Source: Trueperaceae bacterium
GTDB taxonomy: Bacteria; Deinococcota; Deinococci; Deinococcales; Trueperaceae
Length of the DNA stretch: 15,335 nucleotides
Reading direction: 5' to 3'
Assembly (NCBI GenBank): GCA_007128755.1
Contig: SKWV01000258.1
Coordinates: 1-15,335, forward strand
Positions 1-6,599 of the stretch are shown one piece after another. The translations under genes were made by a program, and so were the position numbers. The notes beneath the pieces are model-generated. The model was not told the origin of the DNA. It searched no databases and worked only from the letters and a program-made list of their open reading frames with translations. Each line of letters starts with the position of its first letter. Position 1 is the first letter of the stretch.

Positions 1-1
1 C

Positions 2-490
2 GCCGCGAGGCCGGCCCCGCAGCCGCTGCGCGCCGCCCTGGTGGCGGCGCTGTCGGTGGCGGCCGCGCTGGGGGTGCTGTCGTTCGCGTTCGTGCGCGGC
101 ACCTCGTCGGACGGCTTCCTCCTCGTATGGTCGCTGGCGCTGGCGTTCGGACTGCCCTCGCTCGCGTTCGTGCTGATCCTCGGCGGGCTCGTGATGGTGA
201 GACCCACCGCCCTCGACGTCCGGGCGTGGGAGATCGCGGGGTGGGCGTGGGCCCCCGCCGGCGCGCTCGCGCTCTCGCTCGCGCCGGCCGCCTTCGTGGC
301 ACCGGGCGTGAGCGCGCTGGCGGGACTGCTCGCCTTCCCCGTCTGGCACGTCGTCATCGTGCTCGCCGGGCTCGGGGTGCTGGCGCCGACGCGCCGCGTC
401 GCGGCGGCCGCGTTCTACCTGATCGCCGTCTTCGCCGTCCCCACCGTGCTGGCGTTCGTCGCCTTCGCGACCCTTCGCGCTCTACCGTGA
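2..490 (+). CDS. Multi-pass membrane protein, 5' end probably outside the window
   Basis: I do not recognise the family. The frame is open to the left edge, and a GTG at 41 would give 149 residues. The residues before it (a proline/arginine-rich run leading into a helix) also look coding, so the true start probably lies upstream and I treat the gene as partial. Counting from the GTG, hydrophobic stretches fall at about residues 2-18, 27-52, 63-88, 90-113 and 119-145, which suggests four or five membrane helices joined by very short loops. No catalytic motif or signal peptide cleavage site is visible. The composition (Ala, Leu, Val, Gly, Phe) is that of a small integral membrane protein. It ends 23 bases before the next gene on the same strand, which has its own promoter-like box. 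Real coding is likely; the function is unknown. Confidence 0.6.
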   Translation, partial: AARPAPQPLRAALVAALSVAAALGVLSFAFVRGTSSDGFLLVWSLALAFGLPSLAFVLILGGLVMVRPTALDVRAWEIAGWAWAPAGALALSLAPAAFVAPGVSALAGLLAFPVWHVVIVLAGLGVLAPTRRVAAAAFYLIAVFAVPTVLAFVAFATLRALP

Positions 491-502
491 GGTCCGGCGC
501 GG

Positions 503-508
503 TACCAT
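503..508 (+). promoter_or_regulatory. -10 box (TACCAT) of a leaderless promoter
   Basis: TACCAT ends 5 nt before the ATG at 514. There is no Shine-Dalgarno sequence in between, and the first transcribed base would fall at or next to the ATG. No convincing -35 box is visible. The same arrangement recurs at four other genes in the window, which is the main support. Confidence 0.5.
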
Positions 509-513
509 CGGGC

Positions 514-726
514 ATGATGCAATTCACGGTCGGCGAAGAGGTCCACATGGATGGGCTGCGCTACGTCCTCTCGACCATCGAGCCGGCCCCGTCGCAGCGC
601 GTCCGCCTGCTCGCCACCACGCCGGACGGCGCTCGGGTGGTGTGGACCACGCTCTCCAAGCTCGAGAAGATCGACGCCTACACGCGCGCAAACGACGACA
701 CCGAACGCAACGCCTGGCAGGGCTGA
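514..726 (+). CDS. Small hypothetical protein (70 aa)
   Basis: This is a 70-residue acidic protein with no signal peptide or membrane segment. It begins MMQFTVGEEVHMDGLRYV and has a pattern of short alternating hydrophobic residues, then RVRLLATTPDGARVVWTTLSKLEKI. The pattern is compatible with a small beta-barrel fold, with the glycine/aspartate pairs at turns, but this is only an impression. The second half is polar and ends with a probably disordered tail (RANDDTERNAWQG). The ATG at 514 is chosen because a TACCAT box ends 5 nt upstream; a second ATG follows directly at 517. It lies on + and converges on the flavoprotein gene ending at 742, with only 15 nt between stops. I do not recognise the family and assign no function. 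Confidence 0.65.
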   Translation: MMQFTVGEEVHMDGLRYVLSTIEPAPSQRVRLLATTPDGARVVWTTLSKLEKIDAYTRANDDTERNAWQG

Positions 727-758
727 GGCGCGCACCCGGTCTCACCCGTGCCAGGCGT
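710..758. terminator. Inverted repeat spanning two convergent stop codons
   Basis: Arms at 710-726 and 742-758 match as an inverted repeat at 15 of 17 positions; the outer 10 bases are perfect (ACGCCTGGCA / TGCCAGGCGT). The loop is 15 nt. Each arm is the coding 3' end of one of two convergent genes, ending AWQG and AWHG. Transcripts from either side could form a hairpin over the stop codon. There is no T-tract, so an intrinsic terminator role is only possible, not shown. Confidence 0.4.
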
Positions 759-1470
759 CGGCCCAGGCGACCGCCGTCTGGGCGCCGAGCCGCGCCGCGT
801 CGCCCAGCTCGAGGCCGGGCCGCGCGCACGCGCCCAAGGCCCAGGCGCCCGGGAGCGCTCGCAGCGCCCCGTCGGCCGCCGTCTCCTGCGGCGCGATCAC
901 GCGGTGGCGGACGACGTACCCCGGTGTGAGGTCGTCCCCCGGCAGGCGCACCTCGGCGTCGCCGAAGCGCACGCCGCGGGCGACGAGATCGTCGTGGAGG
1001 TCGTCGTACGCCATCTCCGAGAGCCGGCCGGCGCGCTCGACGAGGGTGCCGAGCTCGAGCCGTGCGCGCAGGAAGGTGCCGACGCAGAGCGCGACACGGG
1101 CCGCCGCGCGGTCGACGCCCTCCCACGTGCGCACCCCGCTCACCCGACCATCGTCGGTCACCAGCGCCGTCACGGTGGACTGGAGCACGTGGAGGTCGGG
1201 CAGGCGCTCCAGTTCGCGCTTGGCCGCGCGATGGAGCGGCCACGACCGCCAGGCGCCGTCGTCGCCCCTCGCCTCGCCGGCGGCGCGCTCCAGGAGGCCG
1301 CCGGGCGGGGGCTCGAAGCGCCAACCGTCGCCCGGCAGGTTCGCGATGGTATCGAGACTGGTGGTCACGAGCAGGGTCGGCACGTCCCTGACGGCGAGAC
1401 CCCAGGCGAGCTCGCTGCCGCACAGCCCACCGCCGACGATCACCGCCCACGCCTCGGGCGCCCCGTTCAC
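742..1470 (-). CDS. Short MnmG/TrmFO-like FAD-dependent oxidoreductase
   Basis: This 242-residue protein (GTG start at 1470) carries an N-terminal Rossmann FAD-binding motif, VIVGGGLCGSELAWGLA, at about residues 10-26. In the middle is VALCVGTFLRARLELG, very close to the signature of the tRNA-modifying enzyme MnmG (GidA), where a TTGTFL sequence precedes a glycine-rich turn. The C-terminal part (GAWALGACARPGLELGDAARLGAQTA) looks like the second FAD-contact segment of that family. Full MnmG is about 600 residues and TrmFO about 440, so the tRNA-binding and insertion domains are absent. It is therefore a stand-alone flavin-binding relative, not the tRNA enzyme itself. The frame stays open upstream to 1608, but that part overlaps the preceding gene and is arginine/serine-rich, so I reject it. 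The gene lies 37 nt behind the 200-aa unknown gene and is last in the operon. Its substrate is unknown. Confidence 0.7.
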   Translation of the reverse strand: MNGAPEAWAVIVGGGLCGSELAWGLAVRDVPTLLVTTSLDTIANLPGDGWRFEPPPGGLLERAAGEARGDDGAWRSWPLHRAAKRELERLPDLHVLQSTVTALVTDDGRVSGVRTWEGVDRAAARVALCVGTFLRARLELGTLVERAGRLSEMAYDDLHDDLVARGVRFGDAEVRLPGDDLTPGYVVRHRVIAPQETAADGALRALPGAWALGACARPGLELGDAARLGAQTAVAWADAWHG

Positions 1471-1507
1471 GCTTCGGGCCCGACGACGGCGCGGTGCATG
1501 CCGGGCG

Positions 1508-2110
1508 TCACTCCAGGACGTCGACGAAGCCAGCGAACGGCTGACGGCGCCCGACCGAACGCACCACCACGAACCGTGACGGCGAGGTGCGCTGCACGAT
1601 GAGCACACCGTGCGTGGAGCCGAGCACCTCGACCTCGCTCTCGGCCTCGATCATCACCCGGAGGTGCATCGGTCGCGCCTGGCGGATGAGGCCGAGCTCG
1701 TAGCGGCGCCTCACGCCCGTGCGGTACCCGAAGAAGACGTCGGGTGGGTCGTCGTCGCTGTAGATGCAGGTCAACGAGCGGGCCTCGCCCGAGCGGTAGA
1801 GGGCCGAGGCCTCCCAGGCGAGCACGTCCGCCTCGTCGACGTCGATCTCCCGGACCTCGGGACGCACGGTGTCGCCGTAGAACGCGGCCGGGAAGCGGCG
1901 CGACTGGACGTAGAAGCCGCGCGGGCCCACGCGCATGCGCATGACCTCGTTGTCGTAGCGGCGACCGCGTACCTGACTCTTGATCTGCGTGATCGCGAGA
2001 CCGAACCGCCGGTCGTGCTCCGAGGCGAAGACGTCCCAGTCCGGGTCGACCAGCGCCGCGTCGGTGTTGACCATGAGCCCGCCGACGTCGGGCGGCCGGC
2101 GCTGGATCAT
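1508..2110 (-). CDS. Hypothetical protein (200 aa), third gene of the menaquinone operon
   Basis: The ATG at 2110 overlaps the UbiE stop as ATGA, which indicates translational coupling. A second in-frame ATG 12 codons later (MVNTDAALVDPDWDVF) is an alternative start. The protein is soluble and mixed alpha/beta, with many charged residues, no membrane helix and no signal peptide. Notable stretches are DPDWDVFASEHDRRFG and ITQIKSQVRGRRYDNEVMRMRVG near the N-terminus. Further on come an acidic run (EVREIDVDEADVLAWEASALY) and a C-terminal half of beta-like segments (THGVLIVQRTSPSRFVVVRSVG). I see no catalytic motif and do not recognise the family. Its fixed place between a menaquinone methyltransferase and a flavoprotein hints at a redox or quinone link, but that is guilt by association only. 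Confidence 0.7.
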   Translation of the reverse strand: MIQRRPPDVGGLMVNTDAALVDPDWDVFASEHDRRFGLAITQIKSQVRGRRYDNEVMRMRVGPRGFYVQSRRFPAAFYGDTVRPEVREIDVDEADVLAWEASALYRSGEARSLTCIYSDDDPPDVFFGYRTGVRRRYELGLIRQARPMHLRVMIEAESEVEVLGSTHGVLIVQRTSPSRFVVVRSVGRRQPFAGFVDVLE

Positions 2111-2829
2111 GCCGCCACCGCCACGTGCAGGGCCGAGATCCCGAAGGTCTGCAACCGGTAGCGGACGTCGCCGAAGCCCGCGGCACGCATGGCGTCGGCG
2201 AGGCGCTCGGGCTCGAGGAAGGCGTGCGTGGAAGCGGGGAGGTAGGCGTAGGCGCTGCGGTCGCCCGACAGCCACCCACCGAGGTTCGGCATCACGCTCC
2301 GACCATACCAGCGCATCGCACGACCGATGGGACGATCGTCCGGCGGCGGGAACTCCAGGACGACGAGGCGCCCTCCGGCGCGGAGGACGCGCCGCATCTC
2401 CCGCAGCCCCGCCGGCACGTCGGCGAAGTTCCTGAGGCCGTAGGCCACGGTGAGCGCGTCGAACGACGCGTCGGCGAACGGCAGGGCGAGCGCGTCGGCG
2501 CGCTCGAGCCTGACCCGCACGCCCTGCCGCGCGGCCTTGGCGCGCGCGAGGTCGAGCATCTCCTCGGAGAAGTCGATGCCCGTCACCACGCCCTCGCCGG
2601 CGCCGCGCGCGAGCAGGAGCGCCAGGTCGCCCGTTCCCGTGGCGACGTCGAGGATGCGCGCCGGCGCGTGCGCGAGCGCCGAGCGCGCCGCGTCGCGTCG
2701 CCACGAGCGGTCGACGCCGAGGCTCAGCACGCGGTTGACCAGGTCGTAGCGCGGCGCGATGCGCCCGAACATCGCGGCGACGGCCGCTCCCTTGCCCGGG
2801 GTGGGGCCCGCCGAGGGCATGCCGCTCAT
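2107..2829 (-). CDS. ubiE: Demethylmenaquinone methyltransferase (UbiE/MenG family)
   Basis: This is a SAM-dependent C-methyltransferase of 240 residues. It makes menaquinone from demethylmenaquinone, the last step of menaquinone synthesis at the membrane. Motif I for SAM binding is DVATGTGD at residues 61-68. The acidic end of the next strand is GIDFSEEML (84-92), followed by DALALPFADASFD (112-124). The family-specific YGLRNFAD sits at 130-137, then RRVLRAGGRLVVLEF. The C-terminal part (MPNLGGWLSGDRSAYAYLPAST) is also family-typical. The length is normal for UbiE/MenG. The ATG at 2829 overlaps the glutaredoxin stop as ATGA, and its own stop overlaps the next ATG in the same way. A second ATG at 2820 would drop three residues. 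Use of menaquinone rather than ubiquinone is inferred from the presumed phylum. Confidence 0.9.
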   Translation of the reverse strand: MSGMPSAGPTPGKGAAVAAMFGRIAPRYDLVNRVLSLGVDRSWRRDAARSALAHAPARILDVATGTGDLALLLARGAGEGVVTGIDFSEEMLDLARAKAARQGVRVRLERADALALPFADASFDALTVAYGLRNFADVPAGLREMRRVLRAGGRLVVLEFPPPDDRPIGRAMRWYGRSVMPNLGGWLSGDRSAYAYLPASTHAFLEPERLADAMRAAGFGDVRYRLQTFGISALHVAVAA

Positions 2830-3116
2830 CCCCGCAGCCCTGCCCCGGCGAGGAACGCGTCGAGCTTGCCGGGCGCGAAGCGCGAGAGGCTCGCGCTCGT
2901 GACGCCGTGGACCAGGGTCGGCACCGACCGGCGGCCGTCGTTGAGCGACTCGACGAGCATCCTGGCGGCGTCGTCGTCCTCGATGTTCACCTCGACGTAG
3001 GCGATGCCCTTGCGCTCGAGCGCGATCTTGACGGCGCGGCAGTCGCCGCACGTCGTCGTGGTGTAGACGGTGATCGGGGTCAGGGTCGTGCTGGAGGCGT
3101 CGTCGCGATGGTTCAC
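2826..3116 (-). CDS. Glutaredoxin-like protein
   Basis: This is a 96-residue thioredoxin-fold protein for thiol-disulfide exchange in the cytoplasm. After a short tail the first strand ITVYTTTTCGDC brings in a CGDC redox centre (Cys23, Cys26). This is followed by the helix KIALERKGIAYVEVNI and the cis-proline motif RRSVPTLV (Pro66). The order and spacing are those of the NrdH/mycoredoxin-like glutaredoxins. The frame is open back to 3218, but I choose the GTG at 3116 because TAGCCT ends 5 nt upstream, fitting a leaderless mRNA, and because the upstream residues are arginine-rich and unlike the family. It heads the operon with UbiE, the unknown 200-aa protein and the flavoprotein. Its partner (mycothiol, bacillithiol, thioredoxin reductase or another) cannot be told from sequence. 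Confidence 0.85.
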   Translation of the reverse strand: MNHRDDASSTTLTPITVYTTTTCGDCRAVKIALERKGIAYVEVNIEDDDAARMLVESLNDGRRSVPTLVHGVTSASLSRFAPGKLDAFLAGAGLRG

Positions 3117-3121
3117 GAGCG

Positions 3122-3127
3122 AGGCTA
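3122..3127 (-). promoter_or_regulatory. -10 box (TAGCCT) of a leaderless promoter
   Basis: On the minus strand TAGCCT is followed by 5 nt and the GTG start of the glutaredoxin gene at 3116. No Shine-Dalgarno sequence lies between them and no clear -35 box is seen. The box decides the GTG start over the longer open frame. Confidence 0.5.
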
Positions 3128-3239
3128 CCAGCCGCGGTGCGGCCGACACCGTCGTCTGGCGTGCAAGGAGGAGACCCGCCACGCGCCGGCGCGCGTGCCG
3201 CGCGTCCTCCAGCGACACGCTGCCGCCCCGCGCGTCTGC

Positions 3240-3245
3240 TACGAT
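3240..3245 (+). promoter_or_regulatory. -10 box (TACGAT) of the typA promoter
   Basis: TACGAT lies 47 nt before the typA ATG in the 176-nt divergent region between glutaredoxin and typA. Initiation about 6-7 nt downstream would give a leader of roughly 40 nt, ending in the Shine-Dalgarno sequence at 3281. No good -35 hexamer is seen. The rest of the divergent region shows nothing else I can name. Confidence 0.4.
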
Positions 3246-3280
3246 GCCGGGTCGGTCTGCCCGAGACCCGGGTCACGGCC

Positions 3281-3286
3281 AAGGAG
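3281..3286 (+). promoter_or_regulatory. Strong Shine-Dalgarno sequence of typA
   Basis: AAGGAG lies 6 nt before the ATG at 3293. It fixes this start against the open frame continuing back to 3137. It is one of only two strong Shine-Dalgarno sites at the head of a transcription unit in the window. Confidence 0.8.
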
Positions 3287-3292
3287 ATATCG

Positions 3293-5134
3293 ATGCGCTA
3301 CCGCAACCTCGCCATCATCGCGCACGTCGACCACGGGAAGACGACTCTCGTGGACGGCATGCTTCGTCAGTCCAACGTCTTCCGCGAGAACCAGCAGGTC
3401 GAGGAGCGCGTGATGGACAGCAACGCGCTGGAGCGCGAGCGCGGCATCACCATCCTGGCCAAGAACACGGCCGTCGAGTGGCACGGTCACCGCATCAACA
3501 TCGTCGATACCCCCGGTCACGCCGACTTCGGCGGCGAGGTGGAGCGGGCGCTCAAGATGGTCGACTCCTGCCTCCTGCTCGTCGACGCCGCCGAGGGCCC
3601 CATGCCGCAGACGCGCTTCGTGCTGCGCAAGGCGCTCGCGCTCGGCCTCAAGCCGATCGTGGTGATCAACAAGGTCGACCGCAAGGACGCCCGGCCCCAT
3701 GAGGTGGTCAGCCTGACCTTCGACCTCATGGTCGAGCTCGGCGCCAGCGACGAGCAGCTCGACTTCCCCATCCTGCACGCGATCGCGCGCGAGGGACGCG
3801 CCTGGCGTGAAGACGACGAGCCCGGCGACGACCTGGGCGCGCTCTTCGAGGCGATCCTCTCGCACGTGCCCGAGGCCGCCGGCGATCCGAAGGCGCCCTT
3901 CCAGTTCCAGGTCGCCAATCTCGACTACTCCGACTACCTGGGCCGCATCGCGGTGGGTCGGGTGCTGCGGGGCACCGCGCGCACCGGCGACTCCGTCGTC
4001 CGCATCTCGTACGACGGCTCCATCATCCGCGGCCGCCTCACCAAGGTGTTCACGCACTTGGGGCTGCAACGCATCGAGGCGTCCGAGGTGACCGCCGGCG
4101 ACATCGTCGCGCTGACGGGCTTCGACGACCTGCAGATCGGCGATACGGTCGCCGATCCGTCGGCACCCGACGCGCTGCCGATCATGGGGGTCGACGACCC
4201 GACGGTGAGCGTCACCTTCTCCCCCAACACCAGCCCCTTCGCGGGTCGCGAAGGGAAGTACGTGACCAGCCGGCACATCGCCGACCGGCTCCAGCGCGAG
4301 CTGCTCACGAACGTGGCGCTGCGCGTCGAGCCCCTGGGCGGCGAGTCGCACCGCGTCTCCGGACGCGGCGAGCTCCACCTCTCGATCCTGATCGAGGAGA
4401 TGCGGCGCGAGGGGTACGAGTTCTCGGTGTCGCGGCCTCAGGTGATCATGAAGACGATCGACGGCGAGCGCTGCGAGCCGTTCGAGAAGGTGGTCGCCGA
4501 CGTTCCCGTGGAGTCGATGGGGGCCGTCATGGAGGGCCTGTCGTCGCGCCGCGGCGCGCTGCTCGACCTGCAGCAGAGCGAGACGCGCGCACGGCTCACG
4601 TTCTCGATCCCGAGCCGCGCGCTCTTCGGCTTCCGGACCCAGTTCCTGTCGATGACGCAGGGCGAGGGACTGCTGAGCCACACCTTCGACGGCTACGAGC
4701 CGTTCGTGGGGTCGCTGCGGACGCGCCTGGCCGGGTCGCTCGTCGCGATGGAGCAGGGCGAGGCCTTCGCGTACGCGATCTGGAAGCTCCAGGACCGGGG
4801 GATCTTCTTCATCGACCCCGGCGCCGAGGTCTACGTCGGCATGGTGCTCGGCGCCAACAGCCGTCCCGGCGACATGGACGTCAACGTCAACAAGAACAAG
4901 AAGATGACCAACGTGCGCGCATCGGGATCGGACGACAACATCGTGCTCGTCCCGGCCAAGCGCCTGACGCTCGAGGAGTCGCTCGAGTACCTAGGCGACG
5001 ACGAGCTGCTCGAGGTCACGCCCAAGAGCCTCCGGCTCCGCAAGCGGACGCTCGATCCCAACATGCGCAAGCGCGAGGCGAAGAAGGCCGAGACCGAGGC
5101 CGAGTCCGCGGACGACGCCCTCCTCGTCGGCTAG
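3293..5134 (+). CDS. typA: Ribosome-associated translational GTPase TypA/BipA
   Basis: This is a 613-residue GTPase of the translation-factor family that binds the ribosome and acts in subunit assembly and stress or cold adaptation. The start MRYRNLAIIAHVDHGKTT holds G1 (AHVDHGKT, residues 10-17). G2 lies in ERERGITI, G3 is DTPGH (72-76) and G4 is NKVD (126-129). Then come the EF-Tu-like domain II, the two EF-G-like domains (SGRGELHLSILIEEMRREGYEF) and the TypA-specific C-terminal domain. The last includes KNKKMTNVRASGSDDN and TPKSLRLRKRTLD. The length matches the family. The ATG at 3293 is set by AAGGAG 6 nt upstream. The final 20 or so residues are a charged Lys/Glu/Ala tail. It is a single-gene unit that converges on scpA. 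Confidence 0.97.
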   Translation: MRYRNLAIIAHVDHGKTTLVDGMLRQSNVFRENQQVEERVMDSNALERERGITILAKNTAVEWHGHRINIVDTPGHADFGGEVERALKMVDSCLLLVDAAEGPMPQTRFVLRKALALGLKPIVVINKVDRKDARPHEVVSLTFDLMVELGASDEQLDFPILHAIAREGRAWREDDEPGDDLGALFEAILSHVPEAAGDPKAPFQFQVANLDYSDYLGRIAVGRVLRGTARTGDSVVRISYDGSIIRGRLTKVFTHLGLQRIEASEVTAGDIVALTGFDDLQIGDTVADPSAPDALPIMGVDDPTVSVTFSPNTSPFAGREGKYVTSRHIADRLQRELLTNVALRVEPLGGESHRVSGRGELHLSILIEEMRREGYEFSVSRPQVIMKTIDGERCEPFEKVVADVPVESMGAVMEGLSSRRGALLDLQQSETRARLTFSIPSRALFGFRTQFLSMTQGEGLLSHTFDGYEPFVGSLRTRLAGSLVAMEQGEAFAYAIWKLQDRGIFFIDPGAEVYVGMVLGANSRPGDMDVNVNKNKKMTNVRASGSDDNIVLVPAKRLTLEESLEYLGDDELLEVTPKSLRLRKRTLDPNMRKREAKKAETEAESADDALLVG

Positions 5135-5140
5135 GCCGCT

Positions 5141-5163
5141 CGGCCGCCGACCGGGCGCGGCCG
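5141..5163. terminator. Hairpin between convergent typA and scpA
   Basis: CGGCCGC (5141-5147) and GCGGCCG (5157-5163) form a perfect 7-bp all-G/C stem with a 9-nt loop. It fills the 29-nt gap between the typA stop (5134) and the scpA stop (5164), so it could serve both strands. No T-tract follows on either side. Confidence 0.5.
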
Positions 5164-5919
5164 TCACGGCGGAGCTTCGGTCGACTCCAACTCGATGTCC
5201 GCGAACGGCGCCTCCTGCACGGCTCGGAGGCGCCGTTCCTTGACCAGCTCCAGGAGCGCGACGAAGTAGACGGTGCGCGTGCCCCAATCCGAGGGTGACG
5301 TGAGCGCCCGCAGATCCGTCCGCCGCAACGTCCGCAGCCGGGTCAGCAGGCGACGCATCGCGTCGGGAACGCTGAGTCGCTCGCGCGCGATCTCGAAGTA
5401 GGCACCGAGCCGGTAGCGCGCCGCCACGACCGCCAGCTGCTGCGCGGCGATCTCGAGCGGCCGCATGCGCCGCTCGAACGCGGGAGTGCGCGTCCTCGCC
5501 CGCACCAGGAAGCGTCGCTGCTCGCGTCGCTCGCGCAAGAAGGCGATCGCGCCCTCGAGCCGCTCGAGCGACTCGACGGCCTCCAGCGCCTCGCTGCGCG
5601 GGTCGTCGGCCTCCTCGTCGTGCACGCGCGGGGGCCGTGGCAGCAACAGCCGCGCCTTGAGCTCGATCACCTGCGCCACCGCCGGGAGGGCCTCGCTGGC
5701 CAGGTCCAGGTCGCGCTCGGCGTGCCCCTCGAAGAACGTGAGGAAGTCACGCACCAGCGCCAGCAGGTCGATGGCCTCCGGAGCGAGCCGCTCGCTCCGG
5801 AGCGCGTGGGCGAGCTCGCTCAAGGTGCCCTCGAACCAGGCGAAGCCGACGCGGTACGGCGCGTGCTCCGTCGCCGCCGCGAGGGCCGCGTCGCCGTCCT
5901 GCACCACCGGAGCGATCAC
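5164..5919 (-). CDS. scpA: Segregation and condensation protein ScpA
   Basis: This is a 251-residue kleisin, the bridging subunit of the SMC-ScpA-ScpB condensin that compacts and segregates the chromosome. The N-terminal region has the family pattern VGFAWFEGTLSELAHALRSE followed by AIDLLALVRDFLTFFE. Next come AQVIELKARLLLPRPP (the conserved A-x-L-x-x-x-K-x-R-LLLP segment), a charged variable linker and a long helical stretch. The C-terminal winged helix that binds the SMC head is RTVYFVALLELVKERRLRAVQEAPFADIEL. The length is typical. The start is a GTG that overlaps the stop of the phosphatase gene as GTGA, so translation is probably coupled. No scpB follows; the next gene is convergent typA, so scpB must lie elsewhere. 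The identity rests on the family pattern and is firm. Confidence 0.9.
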   Translation of the reverse strand: MIAPVVQDGDAALAAATEHAPYRVGFAWFEGTLSELAHALRSERLAPEAIDLLALVRDFLTFFEGHAERDLDLASEALPAVAQVIELKARLLLPRPPRVHDEEADDPRSEALEAVESLERLEGAIAFLRERREQRRFLVRARTRTPAFERRMRPLEIAAQQLAVVAARYRLGAYFEIARERLSVPDAMRRLLTRLRTLRRTDLRALTSPSDWGTRTVYFVALLELVKERRLRAVQEAPFADIELESTEAPP

Positions 5920-6539
5920 GAGGCGAACGGGTCCGAACGGTCGGGGAGGAGGTGCCGGGTGTCGTTGATCCGCTCGATGATCGCCTCACCGTCCACGAAG
6001 AGCACGTTGCTCACGCCCGTGTGGCGCAGGTAGAGGCGCTTGCGCCATCGTGGCCGCTCCACGCCCAAGAGGTGGCTGAGCAGCATCTGCAGCGTGCCCG
6101 AGTGGCTGACCGCCACGACGTGTGCCCCCTCGTGGCCGCGGACGGTCTCCCGGTACCAGGCGACGGCGCGCGTCCGGAGCTCGCGATAGGACTCGCCGCC
6201 GGGCGCCTGGCGCCCGAACGGATCGCGGAACCACGTCGGCCACTCGGGCGACTCGCGGTTCTCCTCGATCGTCCGGCCCTCGAAGCGGCCGAAGTCGAGC
6301 TCGCGGAGGCGGTCGTCCTCACGCACGACCGACTCCGGGAAGGCGATGCTCGCCGTCTCCCTGGCGCGCGCCAGCGTGCTGGCGATCACCACGTCGACGT
6401 CGAGCGTCGCCACGTACCCCCGCAGGCGCTCGGCCTGCTGCCGCCCCTCGGTCGACAGGGGGACGTCGCTGTGACCCTGGAAGCGACCCGAAGCGTTCCA
6501 ATCGGTGAGACCGTGGCGGATGAGGGTCAGGCGACGCAT
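5916..6539 (-). CDS. Histidine phosphatase family protein (phosphoglycerate mutase-like)
   Basis: This 207-residue cytoplasmic phosphatase belongs to branch 1 of the histidine phosphatase superfamily. The start MRRLTLIRHGLTDWNASGRF contains the RHG motif, with the phospho-acceptor His9. DVPLSTEGRQQAERL follows in the standard place. ELDFGRFEGRTIEE is the usual middle motif, and VAVSHSG holds the second catalytic histidine (about residue 146). The size suits broad-specificity phosphatases of this group; cofactor-dependent phosphoglycerate mutases are longer (about 250). Alpha-ribazole phosphatase (CobC) is possible but nothing nearby supports it. The ATG at 6539 is preferred because the protein begins directly at the conserved strand; a GTG four codons upstream (6551) is an alternative. 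A TATCGT box lies 10 nt upstream, giving at most a few bases of leader. It is first in a two-gene operon with scpA. Confidence 0.85.
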   Translation of the reverse strand: MRRLTLIRHGLTDWNASGRFQGHSDVPLSTEGRQQAERLRGYVATLDVDVVIASTLARARETASIAFPESVVREDDRLRELDFGRFEGRTIEENRESPEWPTWFRDPFGRQAPGGESYRELRTRAVAWYRETVRGHEGAHVVAVSHSGTLQMLLSHLLGVERPRWRKRLYLRHTGVSNVLFVDGEAIIERINDTRHLLPDRSDPFAS

Positions 6540-6549
6540 CGCGGCGCTC

Positions 6550-6555
6550 ACGATA
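6550..6555 (-). promoter_or_regulatory. Possible -10 box (TATCGT) of the phosphatase-scpA operon
   Basis: TATCGT on the minus strand ends 10 nt before the ATG at 6539, so the leader would be about 3-4 nt. It overlaps the alternative GTG at 6551 and argues against that start. It sits in a 60-nt divergent region opposite the SDR promoter. Spacing is looser than at the five clear leaderless sites. Confidence 0.35.
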
Positions 6556-6587
6556 CCGCGCCGCAGGAGCGCACGCCGCCACCGTGG

Positions 6588-6593
6588 TAGGTT
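6588..6593 (+). promoter_or_regulatory. -10 box (TAGGTT) of a leaderless promoter
   Basis: TAGGTT is followed by 6 nt and the ATG at 6600, with no Shine-Dalgarno sequence in between. It would drive the SDR-pyrD operon. No -35 box is evident. Confidence 0.5.
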
Positions 6594-6599
6594 CGCGTC

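Noticed and set aside
551..1602. Long plus-strand open frames opposite the flavoprotein gene
   Set aside because: They are Arg/Ser/Pro-rich without motifs, whereas the minus strand encodes MnmG-like FAD signatures.
1471..1608. N-terminal extension of the MnmG-like protein
   Set aside because: It overlaps the 200-aa gene in another frame and reads as low-complexity Arg/Ser; the FAD motif begins just after the GTG at 1470.
3137..3292. N-terminal extension of TypA by 52 codons
   Set aside because: Family members start at MRYRN-like sequence, and AAGGAG sits 6 nt before the ATG at 3293. The extension is Arg/Pro-rich.
3239..4681. 480-codon open frame on the minus strand within typA
   Set aside because: It is a mirror of the TypA codon pattern; TypA is conserved along its full length.
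5916..6539. Alpha-ribazole phosphatase CobC, suggested by the cobalamin adenosyltransferase in the window
   Set aside because: The two genes lie about 6 kb apart in different operons and no B12 synthesis gene is adjacent. Motifs are those of the whole histidine phosphatase family.
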